From Paenibacillus etheri (GTDB lineage Bacteria; Bacillota; Bacilli; Paenibacillales; Paenibacillaceae), in NCBI RefSeq assembly GCF_001012825.1, contig NZ_LCZJ02000034.1, forward strand, positions 18,724-82,723: DNA of 64,000 nucleotides, given 5' to 3'. The position numbers and the translations under genes were made by a program. Of the stretch, positions 27,770 to 36,756 are shown piece after piece. Each line of letters begins with the position of its first letter. Position 1 is the first letter of the stretch. The notes below the pieces were generated by a model. It was given only the letters and a program-made list of their open reading frames with translations, had not been told where the DNA came from and did no database searches.

Positions 27770-28852
27770 TTATCGGATGACCGATCCCCCGTAGAGAAAA
27801 CGATTCGTCCAAGAAGCGCTTAATTTATCTACTTTTACCCCGCCTGAAGCTACGGAATAAGTATGTAGAATTTGTCCATCTCCCAAATAAATAGCAACAT
27901 GCGATATTCTTGCCTTGGATTTATCGATCCCTTCATAAGCAGAAGCGGAGTTTCCTTTATAATCCATAAAGAACATTAAATCGCCGCGTTTCAAACCGGA
28001 AGTAGACGTAACCACCGTACTATTCGATTTCACCCAATCTCCCTGTTGACGGGAATCAGCAGGCAGTTTCAGATTCACAGCATCGATAAAGATTTGCCGG
28101 ATAAAATCAGAACAATCAAAGGTACTTGTATCATATCTGCTGGATCCAAACTCATAAGGTGTCCCAAGATAGCCCATACCTGCTGAGATTATACTTTCGA
28201 TTTGGGCGGAAGCCCCCGGTGTTGAAATAGGTGGTGCTGGAGGTGCTGGTGGTACTGGTGCTGGCGGCATTACCGTCCCAGTCCCCCCGTTATTAGCGAA
28301 CGAAGTATATTGATCACTTGAGCTTATATATCCAATGCTACCATCAGAGGTTTGAATTTGATACCAGTAGCTGTTCGGCTGTGCCAGAAGTTGTACTTGT
28401 TCCCCCTTCTTCAAAAGTCTCAGTACTTTTCCGCTTGTTGAAGGAGTAGTTCGAAGATTCACCCCGTACTTAATGGTTCCCGTTTGTGCTGATGGTGCTG
28501 TTGGTGTACCCACTGAAGATGAATTTACGCTGATATACTTATTATCCGTGCTTGTATAACCTACAGATCCATCTGCTGTTTTCACCTGATACCAATAGTT
28601 ATTCGGTTGCGCCACAATCTGCACTTGATCTCCCTTTTGCAAATACTTCACTACTTCTCCACTTGTAGAAGGTGTGCTGCGAAGACGAACACTTGCCTCG
28701 ATGACCGCTGTTTGACCGGTTGCTGCCGCCATAACTGAATTTGATGGACTTGAGGCTGCTGCTGCATTTCCAGGAGCAGATACTCCTAAACCTGCAACAA
28801 TTGCAGCTGAAACCAACAAGGATGCTGTTAATTGCTTATGTGATTTAATCAT
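27770..28852 (-). CDS. Secreted NlpC/P60 cell-wall endopeptidase with two SH3b domains
   Basis: A 360-residue exported protein. A signal peptide (residues 1 to about 32) is followed by two bacterial SH3 domains (VRLRSTPSTSGEVVKYLQKGD and VNLRTTPSTSGKVLRLLKKGE) that bind peptidoglycan, then a proline-rich linker, then an NlpC/P60 catalytic domain. The active cysteine is in TFDCSDFIRQ, the histidine in RISHVAIYLGDG, and a third polar residue in LHTYS. Such enzymes cleave the D-Glu to diamino-acid bond in wall stem peptides. The start at 28852 has TTGGGGGAA upstream; six earlier codons are ignored. It is a single-gene unit. Confidence 0.88.
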   Translation of the reverse strand: MIKSHKQLTASLLVSAAIVAGLGVSAPGNAAAASSPSNSVMAAATGQTAVIEASVRLRSTPSTSGEVVKYLQKGDQVQIVAQPNNYWYQVKTADGSVGYTSTDNKYISVNSSSVGTPTAPSAQTGTIKYGVNLRTTPSTSGKVLRLLKKGEQVQLLAQPNSYWYQIQTSDGSIGYISSSDQYTSFANNGGTGTVMPPAPVPPAPPAPPISTPGASAQIESIISAGMGYLGTPYEFGSSRYDTSTFDCSDFIRQIFIDAVNLKLPADSRQQGDWVKSNSTVVTSTSGLKRGDLMFFMDYKGNSASAYEGIDKSKARISHVAIYLGDGQILHTYSVASGGVKVDKLSASWTNRFLYGGSVIR

Positions 28853-29053
28853 ATGTTCCCCCAATACCATGATGAGATTTCAACAAAGGTGTGTACTACA
28901 TTCCTTTATGCCCTCATTATAGGCTTGCCCGGGATTTGGAACATGCTCCAAATTGCACATATAATCATGCCACTTTATGGTAAAACACAGGACTATAGTC
29001 TTGAATCCTCCTTGAATATGTTTGTTTTTTCCTTAAAATAGATTTTTTTAAAT

Positions 29054-29923
29054 TTAATCTTTAGGTTCCACATGCACCTGCACATTCATAATGTTGTGTA
29101 GCTTGCTCATTCTCTCTTCAATGGAATCACTGATTTTATGGCCTTCCACCACTGTAATATTCGCATCTACCTCCACTACGACATCCACGTGCACATGATT
29201 CCCATGAACCCGTGCCTTCACATCTTTAATCCCTTCTACTCCCGGCGTTCGGGCGATCGTACTACGTAGATCCATCAACCTGTCTTGATCAAAGCCATCC
29301 GTTAGCCGGTAGGTCGAGTCACGAAAAATATCCCATGCCGTCTTAGAGATAATTAGTCCGACAACTACCGCCGCCGCAGAATCAATCCATGGCAATCCAA
29401 ACTGAGCACCCACAATCCCAACAGCAGCACCTATACTAACCATAGCATCCGAAAAATTATCTTTCGCCGCTGCCATTAGAGCACTGCTATTTATCTGCTT
29501 AGCCAGCCTTTTGTTGTATATGTATACTCCCATCATTGCTACTGCACACACTAGAGCCACACCGGCTGACATCAGCTGCGGCATTTCCTTTGCACGATCG
29601 AAGAAGGACCGTACCGCCTCCACAATCACCTGAATACCTACTACCGCCATAATAAAGGAGGCTAATAATGCAGCTACTGTCTCTGCCCGAAAATGTCCAT
29701 AAGCATGGTCAGAGTCAGGTGGCTTCTGCGAAATCCGCAGACCAATCAACACGGCTACGGATGCTACGATGTCAGTTAGATTATTGACCCCGTCCGCGAC
29801 CAACGCACTAGAGGCGAATAGATAACCACTGACCAGTTTGAATGTCGATAAAATGAGGTAAGCCGCTATGCTAACCCAAGCTCCACGCTCGCCTTTACGT
29901 ATATCTTCGTAAATATCAACCAT
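29054..29923 (-). CDS. Cation diffusion facilitator, manganese-exporter type
   Basis: A 289-residue six-helix transporter with a cytoplasmic C-terminal domain (GVEGIKDVKARVHGNHVHVDVVVEVD). The metal site reads N-x3-D in DGVNNLTD (helix 2) and D-x3-D in KDNFSD (helix 5). Zinc exporters have histidine there; the N/D-D pattern is that of the Mn-CDF group, such as MntE and Bacillus MneP/MneS. Export of Mn2+ is therefore likely, by inference from motifs. The start at 29923 (MVDIYEDIRKGERGAW) has GAGGAG nine bases upstream; the longer frame adds 27 codons without family similarity. It is divergent from the small basic protein gene. Confidence 0.82.
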   Translation of the reverse strand: MVDIYEDIRKGERGAWVSIAAYLILSTFKLVSGYLFASSALVADGVNNLTDIVASVAVLIGLRISQKPPDSDHAYGHFRAETVAALLASFIMAVVGIQVIVEAVRSFFDRAKEMPQLMSAGVALVCAVAMMGVYIYNKRLAKQINSSALMAAAKDNFSDAMVSIGAAVGIVGAQFGLPWIDSAAAVVVGLIISKTAWDIFRDSTYRLTDGFDQDRLMDLRSTIARTPGVEGIKDVKARVHGNHVHVDVVVEVDANITVVEGHKISDSIEERMSKLHNIMNVQVHVEPKD

Positions 29924-30046
29924 TTTGGCGATCTCCTCGTTTTCTGTTTTGTAAGAAAGAATTCTTTCAATTATTCTTGCCCTTGTAGCAGCATTTAAAA
30001 ACAATTAGAATAAAGTGAAGGACTTGCTTCGAAGGAGGTTATCATA

Positions 30047-30232
30047 ATGAGCGAAAGCAATGAAAAAGGAAAAATCAATTTAGCCGAAGCTATCCGGCAA
30101 AAGCTGGAGCAAAAGAAACAACAATCTTCCTCCAAACCTGGATCAACTTTTCAGGCCGGCTCCGCCAAACCGCTAAAAAGTCAGAATAACAAAAAGCCTA
30201 ACAACCAACGTCGTCGTACCGGCGGATCCTAG
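30047..30232 (+). CDS. Small basic protein of unknown function
   Basis: A 61-residue hydrophilic protein: an N-terminal helix (INLAEAIRQKLEQKKQQ) followed by a disordered basic tail rich in Ser, Lys, Asn and Arg (NNQRRRTGGS). A perfect AAGGAGG site eight bases before the ATG and a strong terminator right after the stop show that it is a real, well-translated gene. I do not know the family. Its composition suggests nucleic-acid or ribosome binding, but that is a guess. Confidence 0.7.
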   Translation: MSESNEKGKINLAEAIRQKLEQKKQQSSSKPGSTFQAGSAKPLKSQNNKKPNNQRRRTGGS

Positions 30233-30566
30233 TACTATCTTATAAACATAAAAGGCTGCGTATCCCTCAGGGACAACGCAGCCTTTTATGCGTTCGCCTG
30301 CCTTAAAGGATGGGCTAGAACTCATCAAATTCATTACTGATTCTCTTTATTATAGAATTAGCCAACTGAAAACATGCGCTTTTTGGGAAACCTCAAGTGC
30401 TAAGACTTCCTGTCTTGCAAGCCACGCGTATACTCCCCGTAGAATTCTCCACAGCCCTCACCTACCGTTACGTTTGAAAATCGAAATTATAAAGACAGCT
30501 ACCCTAATCCTATTAGGATTAGAGTAGCTGCTTATCGGGTTCCTTCCACATAGCGGAAAGTAAATA
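30233..30566. other. Intergenic region with two terminators and no gene
   Basis: Two hairpins are present. AAAAGGCTGCGT/ACGCAGCCTTTT (30250-30287), with inner TCCC/GGGA, ends the small basic gene. CAGCTAC/GTAGCTG (30496-30530), with inner CTAATCC/GGATTAG, ends the ABC-F gene on the minus strand. The 200 bases between them contain only a weak 79-codon frame without ribosome site or family signature, which I do not accept as a gene. Confidence 0.75.
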
Positions 30567-32192
30567 TTACACTTCTGCAGGATACATGCGTTGGCGCATT
30601 TCCTTAATTTCAGGATTCTCCAAATACTCATCGTAAGTCATCGTGCGATCAATTACACCTGTAGGTGTGATTTCAATGATACGGTTAGCGATCGTTTGGA
30701 TGAACTGATGGTCATGGGAAGTAAACAGAATGGTACCGTCGAAATCGATCAGTCCGTTATTCAGTGCCGTAATGGATTCCAGATCCAAGTGATTGGTAGG
30801 TTCATCGAATACAAGTACGTTCGCACCGTTCAGCATCATCTTCGCCAACATACAGCGAACCTTCTCGCCCCCGGACAGTACACTTGCTTTCTTCAGTGCT
30901 TCTTCTCCGGCGAATAGCATCCGTCCAAGGAATCCACGCAGGAACGTCTCATCCTGATCTTTAGAATACTGACGCAGCCATTCTACGAGATTCATGTCCA
31001 CGCCATCGAAATAGCTGGAATTGTCTTTCGGAAAATAAGCTTGAGTTGTAGTGACTCCCCATGCATATTCACCCGCATCCGCTTCTTGCTCACCCATGAC
31101 CACATCAAACAGAAGTGATTTAGGCTGGGAATACGGACCCACGAAAGCAATCTTATCTCCTTTGTTAACTACAAAACTGATTTCATCAAGAACCTTCTCA
31201 CCTTCAACCGATTTGGTCAATCCGCTGATCGTCAGAAGCTGCTTACCTGCTTCACGTTCAGGTTTGAAGTTGAGGAACGGATATTTACGGTTAGATGGAC
31301 GAATGTCATCCAACGTAATTTTCTCAAGTTGTTTCTTACGAGAAGTCGCCTGTTTAGACTTGGAAGCATTGGCCGAGAAACGCTGAATAAAGGCTTGCAG
31401 TTCCTTGATCTTGTCTTCTTTCTTCTTGTTCGAATCACGCTGCAAAGCTTGAGCAAGCTGACTGGACTCGTACCAGAAGTCGTAGTTACCAACGTACATC
31501 TGGATTTTGCCAAAATCAATATCCGCAATATGCGTACATACTTTGTTCAAGAAGTGACGGTCATGAGATACTACGATAACAGTACCTTCATAATCCATGA
31601 GGAAGTTCTCTAACCAGCCAATCGATTCTAGATCCAAGTGGTTGGTAGGCTCATCGAGCAGGAGGTTATTTGGACGGCCAAACAAGGCTTGTGCCAAGAG
31701 TACCCGTACCTTCTCATTGCCGCTCAGTTCGGCCATTTTCTTGTCATGCAGTTCACGCATAATTCCAAGACCGATCAGCATGGCAGCCGCATCCGGCTCT
31801 GCATCCCAGCCATTAAGTTCTGCAAATTCGCCTTCAAGCTCACCGGCACGTAGACCATCTGCTTCCGTGAAATCAGACTTCGCATAAAGCGCGTCTTTTT
31901 CTTTCATGATTTCATAAAGACGAGTGTGACCCATAATTACTGTTTCAAGTACTGGGAATTCATCATACTCGAAATGATTCTGCTTCAGAACTGCAAGGCG
32001 TTCACCTGGTGTTATATGAACATCACCCGTGTTCGCTTCAATCTCCCCGGAGAGAATTTTCAGAAAGGTTGATTTACCAGCACCATTGGCACCAATCAAA
32101 CCATAGCAGTTACCAGGGGTGAATTTTATGTTTACATCTTCGAAGAGAGCTCGTTTTCCGTAGCGGAGTGTTACGCCGCTTGTGCTAATCAT
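30567..32192 (-). CDS. ABC-F family ATPase, YkpA/YbiT-like
   Basis: A 541-residue cytoplasmic protein with two ABC domains and no membrane segment, as in the ribosome-acting ABC-F group. Domain 1 has GANGAGKST (34-42), signature LSGNEKV and LLLDEPTNHLD. The charged inter-domain linker (LQRDSNKKKEDKIKELQAF) is present. Domain 2 has LSGGEKV and LVFDEPTNHLD, but its Walker A reads GPYSQPKSL rather than GxxGxGKS/T, and signature 1 has Asn for Gly. ABC-F proteins regulate translation by binding the ribosomal E site; some give antibiotic resistance, but nothing here suggests that. It starts from an ordinary ATG and is monocistronic. Confidence 0.87.
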   Translation of the reverse strand: MISTSGVTLRYGKRALFEDVNIKFTPGNCYGLIGANGAGKSTFLKILSGEIEANTGDVHITPGERLAVLKQNHFEYDEFPVLETVIMGHTRLYEIMKEKDALYAKSDFTEADGLRAGELEGEFAELNGWDAEPDAAAMLIGLGIMRELHDKKMAELSGNEKVRVLLAQALFGRPNNLLLDEPTNHLDLESIGWLENFLMDYEGTVIVVSHDRHFLNKVCTHIADIDFGKIQMYVGNYDFWYESSQLAQALQRDSNKKKEDKIKELQAFIQRFSANASKSKQATSRKKQLEKITLDDIRPSNRKYPFLNFKPEREAGKQLLTISGLTKSVEGEKVLDEISFVVNKGDKIAFVGPYSQPKSLLFDVVMGEQEADAGEYAWGVTTTQAYFPKDNSSYFDGVDMNLVEWLRQYSKDQDETFLRGFLGRMLFAGEEALKKASVLSGGEKVRCMLAKMMLNGANVLVFDEPTNHLDLESITALNNGLIDFDGTILFTSHDHQFIQTIANRIIEITPTGVIDRTMTYDEYLENPEIKEMRQRMYPAEV

Positions 32193-32348
32193 TACGCATT
32201 ACCATCCTTTTCACTTTAGGGTTTCGGCTCATTATAGCATAAAATCAGTGCAAAAATCCCGTGAAATAGGCATTTAAGCTGATCTCTCTCCTACGAAACT
32301 TATTCCAACTGTTTTACAGCGACAACTTTTAAGGAGGAATTTTTTCAA

Positions 32349-33314
32349 TTATTCCTCAGATGTGCGATTCTCCGGTTGTACGACCAGTGTTTCTCCATAA
32401 CCGAGTGTACGAATTCGGTCCTCAGAAATCTCATGCTTAATTCTGGCGATCTCCATGCGATCCAATGCTTCCCGGGCGGTATCATCAGCAAGTCTGAAGG
32501 TACCATAATGCATCGGAATCATGCTCTCCGCTCCTACATCAAGAAAAGCCTGTATAGCCTCCTCAGGATTTACATGCTGAGAGGTCATGAACCACTCCGG
32601 TTCATAAGCTCCAATCGGCATAAGCGCGATATCAATCTTATAACGGCTTCCGATTTCCTTAAAGCCTGGAAAATAACCGCTATCCCCAGCGAAATAAAGG
32701 TTAGGTGAAGTCTTCTGATTTCCGGAGTCAGCGGGCTCCAAAATGTACCCACCCCAATGAGAAGTATTCGTATCCCAAGGCGTTCTCCGCGTCCAGTGCT
32801 GAGTAGGCACAAAACTAAGCTTGATCTTACCTAGCTTAATCTCCTGCCACCATTCCATTTCCACACAGTTGTGGAACCCTTTGCGGAGCATTTTCCGCTT
32901 CAGACCTACAGGAACTACAAGCGTTGTCCCTGCCCGATATAATTTGCGGATAGAGGCGATATGCAAGTGGTCATAATGAGAATGCGAGATCAGAATCAGG
33001 TCAATCGGCGGCACTTCGCTAAGCGGAATCCCAGGTTGTCCCAGTCTTTTCTCAAAACCTAGCCTTCTCGCCCAGATGGGATCTGTAATGATATTCATCC
33101 CTTCATATTGAAGGAAAAATGTCGAATGCCCAATCCACGTAATGGTAGACTCCTGCTTATTCTCCAACAGATAAGACAATCTTGGCGGCGTATTCGGCAC
33201 AACATATGAATAGTCCTTCTTCTTCCGACGACGCTCTTCACGCCACTGGCGAAATTCTTTTATTGTTTTATCGGTACTTACATTGTCGACGTTATGGTAA
33301 CGAACTTTAGGCAT
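32349..33314 (-). CDS. Metallo-beta-lactamase-fold hydrolase, NAPE-PLD/UlaG-like
   Basis: A 321-residue cytoplasmic protein. The metal-binding motif is ISHSHYDHLH, preceded by TWIGHSTFFLQYEGMNIITDP, and the later ligands are in FAGDSGYFPGF and PMHYGTFRLADD. This layout, including PIWARR and TQHWTRRTPWDTN, is that of the bacterial N-acyl-phosphatidylethanolamine phospholipase D-like family. The physiological substrate in Firmicutes is not established. The start at 33314 (MPKVRYHN) has AGAGGTG upstream; the 32 codons before it are ignored. It is divergent from the CvfC-like gene. Confidence 0.85.
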   Translation of the reverse strand: MPKVRYHNVDNVSTDKTIKEFRQWREERRRKKKDYSYVVPNTPPRLSYLLENKQESTITWIGHSTFFLQYEGMNIITDPIWARRLGFEKRLGQPGIPLSEVPPIDLILISHSHYDHLHIASIRKLYRAGTTLVVPVGLKRKMLRKGFHNCVEMEWWQEIKLGKIKLSFVPTQHWTRRTPWDTNTSHWGGYILEPADSGNQKTSPNLYFAGDSGYFPGFKEIGSRYKIDIALMPIGAYEPEWFMTSQHVNPEEAIQAFLDVGAESMIPMHYGTFRLADDTAREALDRMEIARIKHEISEDRIRTLGYGETLVVQPENRTSEE

Positions 33315-33558
33315 AAAACACCTCTTCTGCAGAAGTTTGCCAAGCAATCCTGACTTTAGCGGATATACTATAACTATATTGAACAGCAGCGCATTTTGCA
33401 AAATATACAAATCACATGATAAATGTTCGCCATTTTATTCCAACACTATGCAGTCACTGGCGAAATAATAGAAGAGTTTCTTTTGTGTTTCACGCCAGAA
33501 ATGAGGTAAAATGCGTGTAAAGACCACGGTGCATGTACCGTTCAAGGGGGAGCTACGT

Positions 33559-34695
33559 ATGAAGATTACATTTATTGAACCGACTCCAAGTCCAAATACG
33601 ATGAAGCTTCATTTGGACGAAAGTTTAGAACCCGGAATTCGCAGAACCTATACTCCGGAAAGTGAGCGGTCCGCACCTGCTTGGGCACGTGAAATGTTAA
33701 CGATACCGGGCGTTACTAGCATTTATCATGCTGCTGACTTCGCAGCACTTGAACGCAAAGGAAACGCCGATTGGGCAGCCATTCTAAGAGAAGTTCAAAG
33801 CCGCTTCGGGAGCAGCGAAGGATTAACTGGCGATTGGAGCCTAGACGACGAGAATGCCGGGGCTCACTTTGGGGAAGCGCAAGTCTTCGTCCAAATGTTC
33901 CGCGGGATTCCGATGCAAATCCGCGTAAAAACGGGCGCGAATGAGGAGCGCATATCCTTAGCTAACCGCTTTACTAAAGCGGTTATGGATGTGGCTAGCG
34001 CCGTAATGATCAAAGAGCGCAAGCTCACCGATTACGGCGTGCGTTATGGCGAGCCCGCGGACATTGCGCGCGAGGTCGAGCAAGAGATCGAAGCGGCGTA
34101 TCCGCAGGAACGCCTCGACTCTCTCGTGCAGCAAGCCATTGCGCACGGAGCCGAAGGTGAGTTCGTCGAGCAGAGACGAACTCGCACTCAGGATGAGCTG
34201 CTGCGAGACCTGAAGCATGAGGATTGGCGCGTGCGCTACGCCGCGCTAGAGGATCTTACGCCGACGGCGGAGCTCCTGCCGGAGCTTAAGGCAGCGCTAC
34301 ACGATCCCAAGCTGCATATTCGCAGGCTTGCGGTCGTGTATCTGGGCGACCTTCGCACGCCCGAGGCGATGGAGCTGCTCTATGAGGCGATGGCAGACAG
34401 TGCGCCAGCCGTAAGACGTACGGCAGGCGATACACTGTCCGACATCGGCGATCCTGCCGCCACGCCAGTGATGACGGCGGCACTAACGGATAAGAGCAAG
34501 CTTGTCCGCTGGCGCGCGGCTCGTTTCCTTTATGAAGTTGGCACATCCGAAGCTCAAGATGCGCTTACCCTTGCTGCGGATGATCCAGAGTTCGAGGTTG
34601 GCCTTCAGGCCAAGATGGCTTTGGAGCGTATCGCCTCAGGTGAAGCTGCAGCGGGCACCGTCTGGCAGCAGATGTCAGAACGCCGTCGTAATTAA
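33559..34695 (+). CDS. CvfC/YpgR-like protein: Nfu N-terminal domain plus HEAT repeats
   Basis: A 378-residue soluble protein. The N-terminus MKITFIEPTPSPNTMKLHLDE and IPGVTSIYHAADFAALERKG form an Nfu/NifU-type N-terminal domain. The C-terminal half from about residue 215 has HEAT/PBS-lyase-like repeats (DEDWRVRYAALEDL-like units; LHIRRLAVVYLGDL; PAVRRTAGDTLSDIGD; KLVRWRAARFLYEVG). Staphylococcus aureus CvfC (conserved virulence factor C) and Bacillus YpgR have this arrangement. Function is unclear. The start at 33559 follows AAGGGGGAG; 16 earlier codons are rejected. Bases 33900-34500 are GC-richer than the neighbours. Confidence 0.82.
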   Translation: MKITFIEPTPSPNTMKLHLDESLEPGIRRTYTPESERSAPAWAREMLTIPGVTSIYHAADFAALERKGNADWAAILREVQSRFGSSEGLTGDWSLDDENAGAHFGEAQVFVQMFRGIPMQIRVKTGANEERISLANRFTKAVMDVASAVMIKERKLTDYGVRYGEPADIAREVEQEIEAAYPQERLDSLVQQAIAHGAEGEFVEQRRTRTQDELLRDLKHEDWRVRYAALEDLTPTAELLPELKAALHDPKLHIRRLAVVYLGDLRTPEAMELLYEAMADSAPAVRRTAGDTLSDIGDPAATPVMTAALTDKSKLVRWRAARFLYEVGTSEAQDALTLAADDPEFEVGLQAKMALERIASGEAAAGTVWQQMSERRRN

Positions 34696-34797
34696 CACGG
34701 AAGTACCTGATTTTGTCATTGCTTTGATATGTAAACTTGCTTTATACTAATTCCTGTTGTTTATAAATGAATGAAGTAAAGATAGCCTCGTCATACT

Positions 34798-35062
34798 AAG
34801 ATGAGGTAGAGGTCGCGGATATAAAGAGTACGCGTGTGGAGACGTTAGAGCCGTCTATGAATCACGCCGAAAGGAATATCTGCCGAAGCTTGCGCTGTAG
34901 CTCTTACAGCGGTGCAGGCTGGGGCCGTTGCCGAAAGGCACGGAACTGTCACATTGTACAGCCTGCGTAAGTAGAGGCTACAGTGTGTTGCGCTATCTTC
35001 ACAGGGAGTATGATGCGGAGCTGTATAGATGGAAGCCGCAGATATAGTCTGCGGCTTCTTTG
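34798..35062 (+). ncRNA. Lysine riboswitch (L-box) with terminator
   Basis: The aptamer spans about 34798-35002. Conserved pieces appear in the right order: GAGGTAGAGGTCGCG, AAGAGTACGCGTGTGGAGACG, CGCCGAAAGGAATATCTGCCGAAGC (34864-34889), GCTGGGGCC, GGAACTGTCA, and a closing CGCTATCTTC that pairs with the 5' end (P1). A terminator follows: GAAGCCGCAGA (35032-35042) with TCTGCGGCTTC (35048-35058) and a T-rich tail. Lysine binding would favour termination and lower expression of the lysine permease gene downstream. A further small hairpin, CTCCCGC/GCGGGAG, lies near 35127-35143 before the ribosome site. Confidence 0.93.
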
Positions 35063-35204
35063 CGTTTACAGATTTTGTATGTTTCGTACAGTCATCCATA
35101 ACCTACTGGAAATCACGAAGTATACCTCCCGCATTGCGGGAGTCAGCAGCTCAGAACTCCCCGTTCATGAACAGTAAGATTAGATCATAAGGAGTGTCAT
35201 ATTC

Positions 35205-36683
35205 ATGCAGGGTAAGCAGCAAAAACCAGCGCAAGGCAACATGAATCAGCCTGCGCTTAAAAAATCGTTCAAAGCAAGACATTTGACCATGATCGCGCTT
35301 GGCGGATCTATTGGTACGGGTCTGTTTCTAGCCAGTGGCGGCGCGATCGCTTCAGCAGGACCTGGCGGAGCCCTTCTAGCTTATACGGCTGTGGGTGTAA
35401 TGGTTTATTTTCTCATGACTAGTCTTGGGGAGCTCGCTACCTATTTACCGGACTCCGGGTCCTTTAGTACCTACGGCACTCGTTTCGTCAGCCCCGCCTT
35501 TGGCTTCGCCATCGGTTGGAACTTTTGGTATAACTGGGCGGTTACGATTGCGGCAGAGCTATCAGCGGCTACCGTCATCATTAAATACTGGTTCCCCGAC
35601 AGCCCTTCCTTTCTCTGGAGTCTGGTGTTCCTACTGCTGATGTTCGGCCTTAACTTCCTATCTGCTCGTGGCTACGGGGAATCAGAATATTGGTTTGCCA
35701 TTATCAAAATCATTACCGTTATCGCCTTCCTCGTTGTCGGGGTCCTCATGATATTCGGCATTATGGGTGGAAAAACCGTAGGCTTCAGTAACTTCCAAAT
35801 CGGAGGAAGCTCCTTCCACGGTGGCTTCTTTGCCTTCGTTGGAGTCTTTATGGCAGCAGGATTCTCCTTCCAGGGTACCGAGCTAATCGGCGTTGCCGCT
35901 GGTGAGAGTGAGGACCCACGTCGAAATGTCCCCATTGCGATCCGCCAAGTATTCTGGCGTATATTAATCTTTTATATCCTTGCCATTTTTGTAATCGGAA
36001 TGCTGATTCCTTATACGAACCCAGATCTGCTACGCGGTGGCATTGATGATATCGGAGTCAGTCCGTTTACGATCGTGTTCAATAAAGCCGGGCTTGCAAT
36101 TGCCGCATCCGTAATGAATGCCGTCATTCTCAGCTCCGTACTGTCAGCGGGGAACTCTGGAATGTATGCCTCCACCCGTGTCCTGTATGCCATGGCTAAG
36201 GATGGCATGGCTCCGCGCGCACTGGGTAAGCTCAATCGCCGTGGTGTCCCTGTTGGCGCTTTACTTGTAACAACGGCTGTTGGAATGCTCGCCTTTCTCG
36301 CTTCATTCTTTGGTGACGGCGCCGTATATAATTGGCTGCTGAACGCCTCTGGTATGTGTGGATTTATTAACTGGCTGGGCATTGCGGTCTGCCACTACCG
36401 TTTCAGACGTGCTTTTATAGCACAAGGCCACTCATTAGATGAACTACCTTACCGAGCTAGATGGTTCCCATTCGGACCTATCTTTGCCTTAGTACTTTGT
36501 ATTGTAGCTATTCTCGGTCAGAATATGGGTGCCTTTTCAGGTGGAAATATTGACTGGTATGGCATTGCCGTTTCTTATATCAGCTTGCCGCTGTTTGTCT
36601 TAATCTGGGTTGGCTATCGCTGGTTCCGAAAGAGTAATATTATTCCTTTAGATAAATGCGATCTTAGTACTCACCCAGAATAA
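35205..36683 (+). CDS. lysP: Lysine-specific permease LysP
   Basis: A 492-residue amino acid/proton symporter of the APC superfamily with twelve helices. The first begins HLTMIALGGSIGTGLFLASG, the amino-acid-permease signature. ELATYLPDSGSFSTYGTRFVSPAFGFAIGWNF-type sequence and AAGFSFQGTELIGVAAGESEDP match LysP-type permeases of the lysine-specific branch. Control by an upstream lysine riboswitch makes lysine the substrate with high confidence. AAGGAG lies ten bases before the ATG. It is followed by a strong terminator and is transcribed as a single gene. Confidence 0.93.
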   Translation: MQGKQQKPAQGNMNQPALKKSFKARHLTMIALGGSIGTGLFLASGGAIASAGPGGALLAYTAVGVMVYFLMTSLGELATYLPDSGSFSTYGTRFVSPAFGFAIGWNFWYNWAVTIAAELSAATVIIKYWFPDSPSFLWSLVFLLLMFGLNFLSARGYGESEYWFAIIKIITVIAFLVVGVLMIFGIMGGKTVGFSNFQIGGSSFHGGFFAFVGVFMAAGFSFQGTELIGVAAGESEDPRRNVPIAIRQVFWRILIFYILAIFVIGMLIPYTNPDLLRGGIDDIGVSPFTIVFNKAGLAIAASVMNAVILSSVLSAGNSGMYASTRVLYAMAKDGMAPRALGKLNRRGVPVGALLVTTAVGMLAFLASFFGDGAVYNWLLNASGMCGFINWLGIAVCHYRFRRAFIAQGHSLDELPYRARWFPFGPIFALVLCIVAILGQNMGAFSGGNIDWYGIAVSYISLPLFVLIWVGYRWFRKSNIIPLDKCDLSTHPE

Positions 36684-36704
36684 ATAGACTAGTTAAAAGA
36701 CGTA

Positions 36705-36749
36705 AGGGATATCCCGTAGCCATTAGGCTTCTGGGATATCCCTTTTTTA
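36705..36749 (+). terminator. Terminator of lysP
   Basis: AAGGGATATCCC pairs with GGGATATCCCTT around a 17-base loop and is followed by TTTT. It may also act on the convergent transglutaminase gene. Confidence 0.85.
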
Positions 36750-36756
36750 TGTCCTT

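Noticed and set aside
30288-30527. 79-codon plus-strand frame between two terminators
   Set aside because: No ribosome site, no recognisable domain, and it runs across the terminator of the neighbouring gene.
34845-35177. Small frames over the lysine riboswitch
   Set aside because: The conserved RNA explains the sequence; the frames lack start signals.
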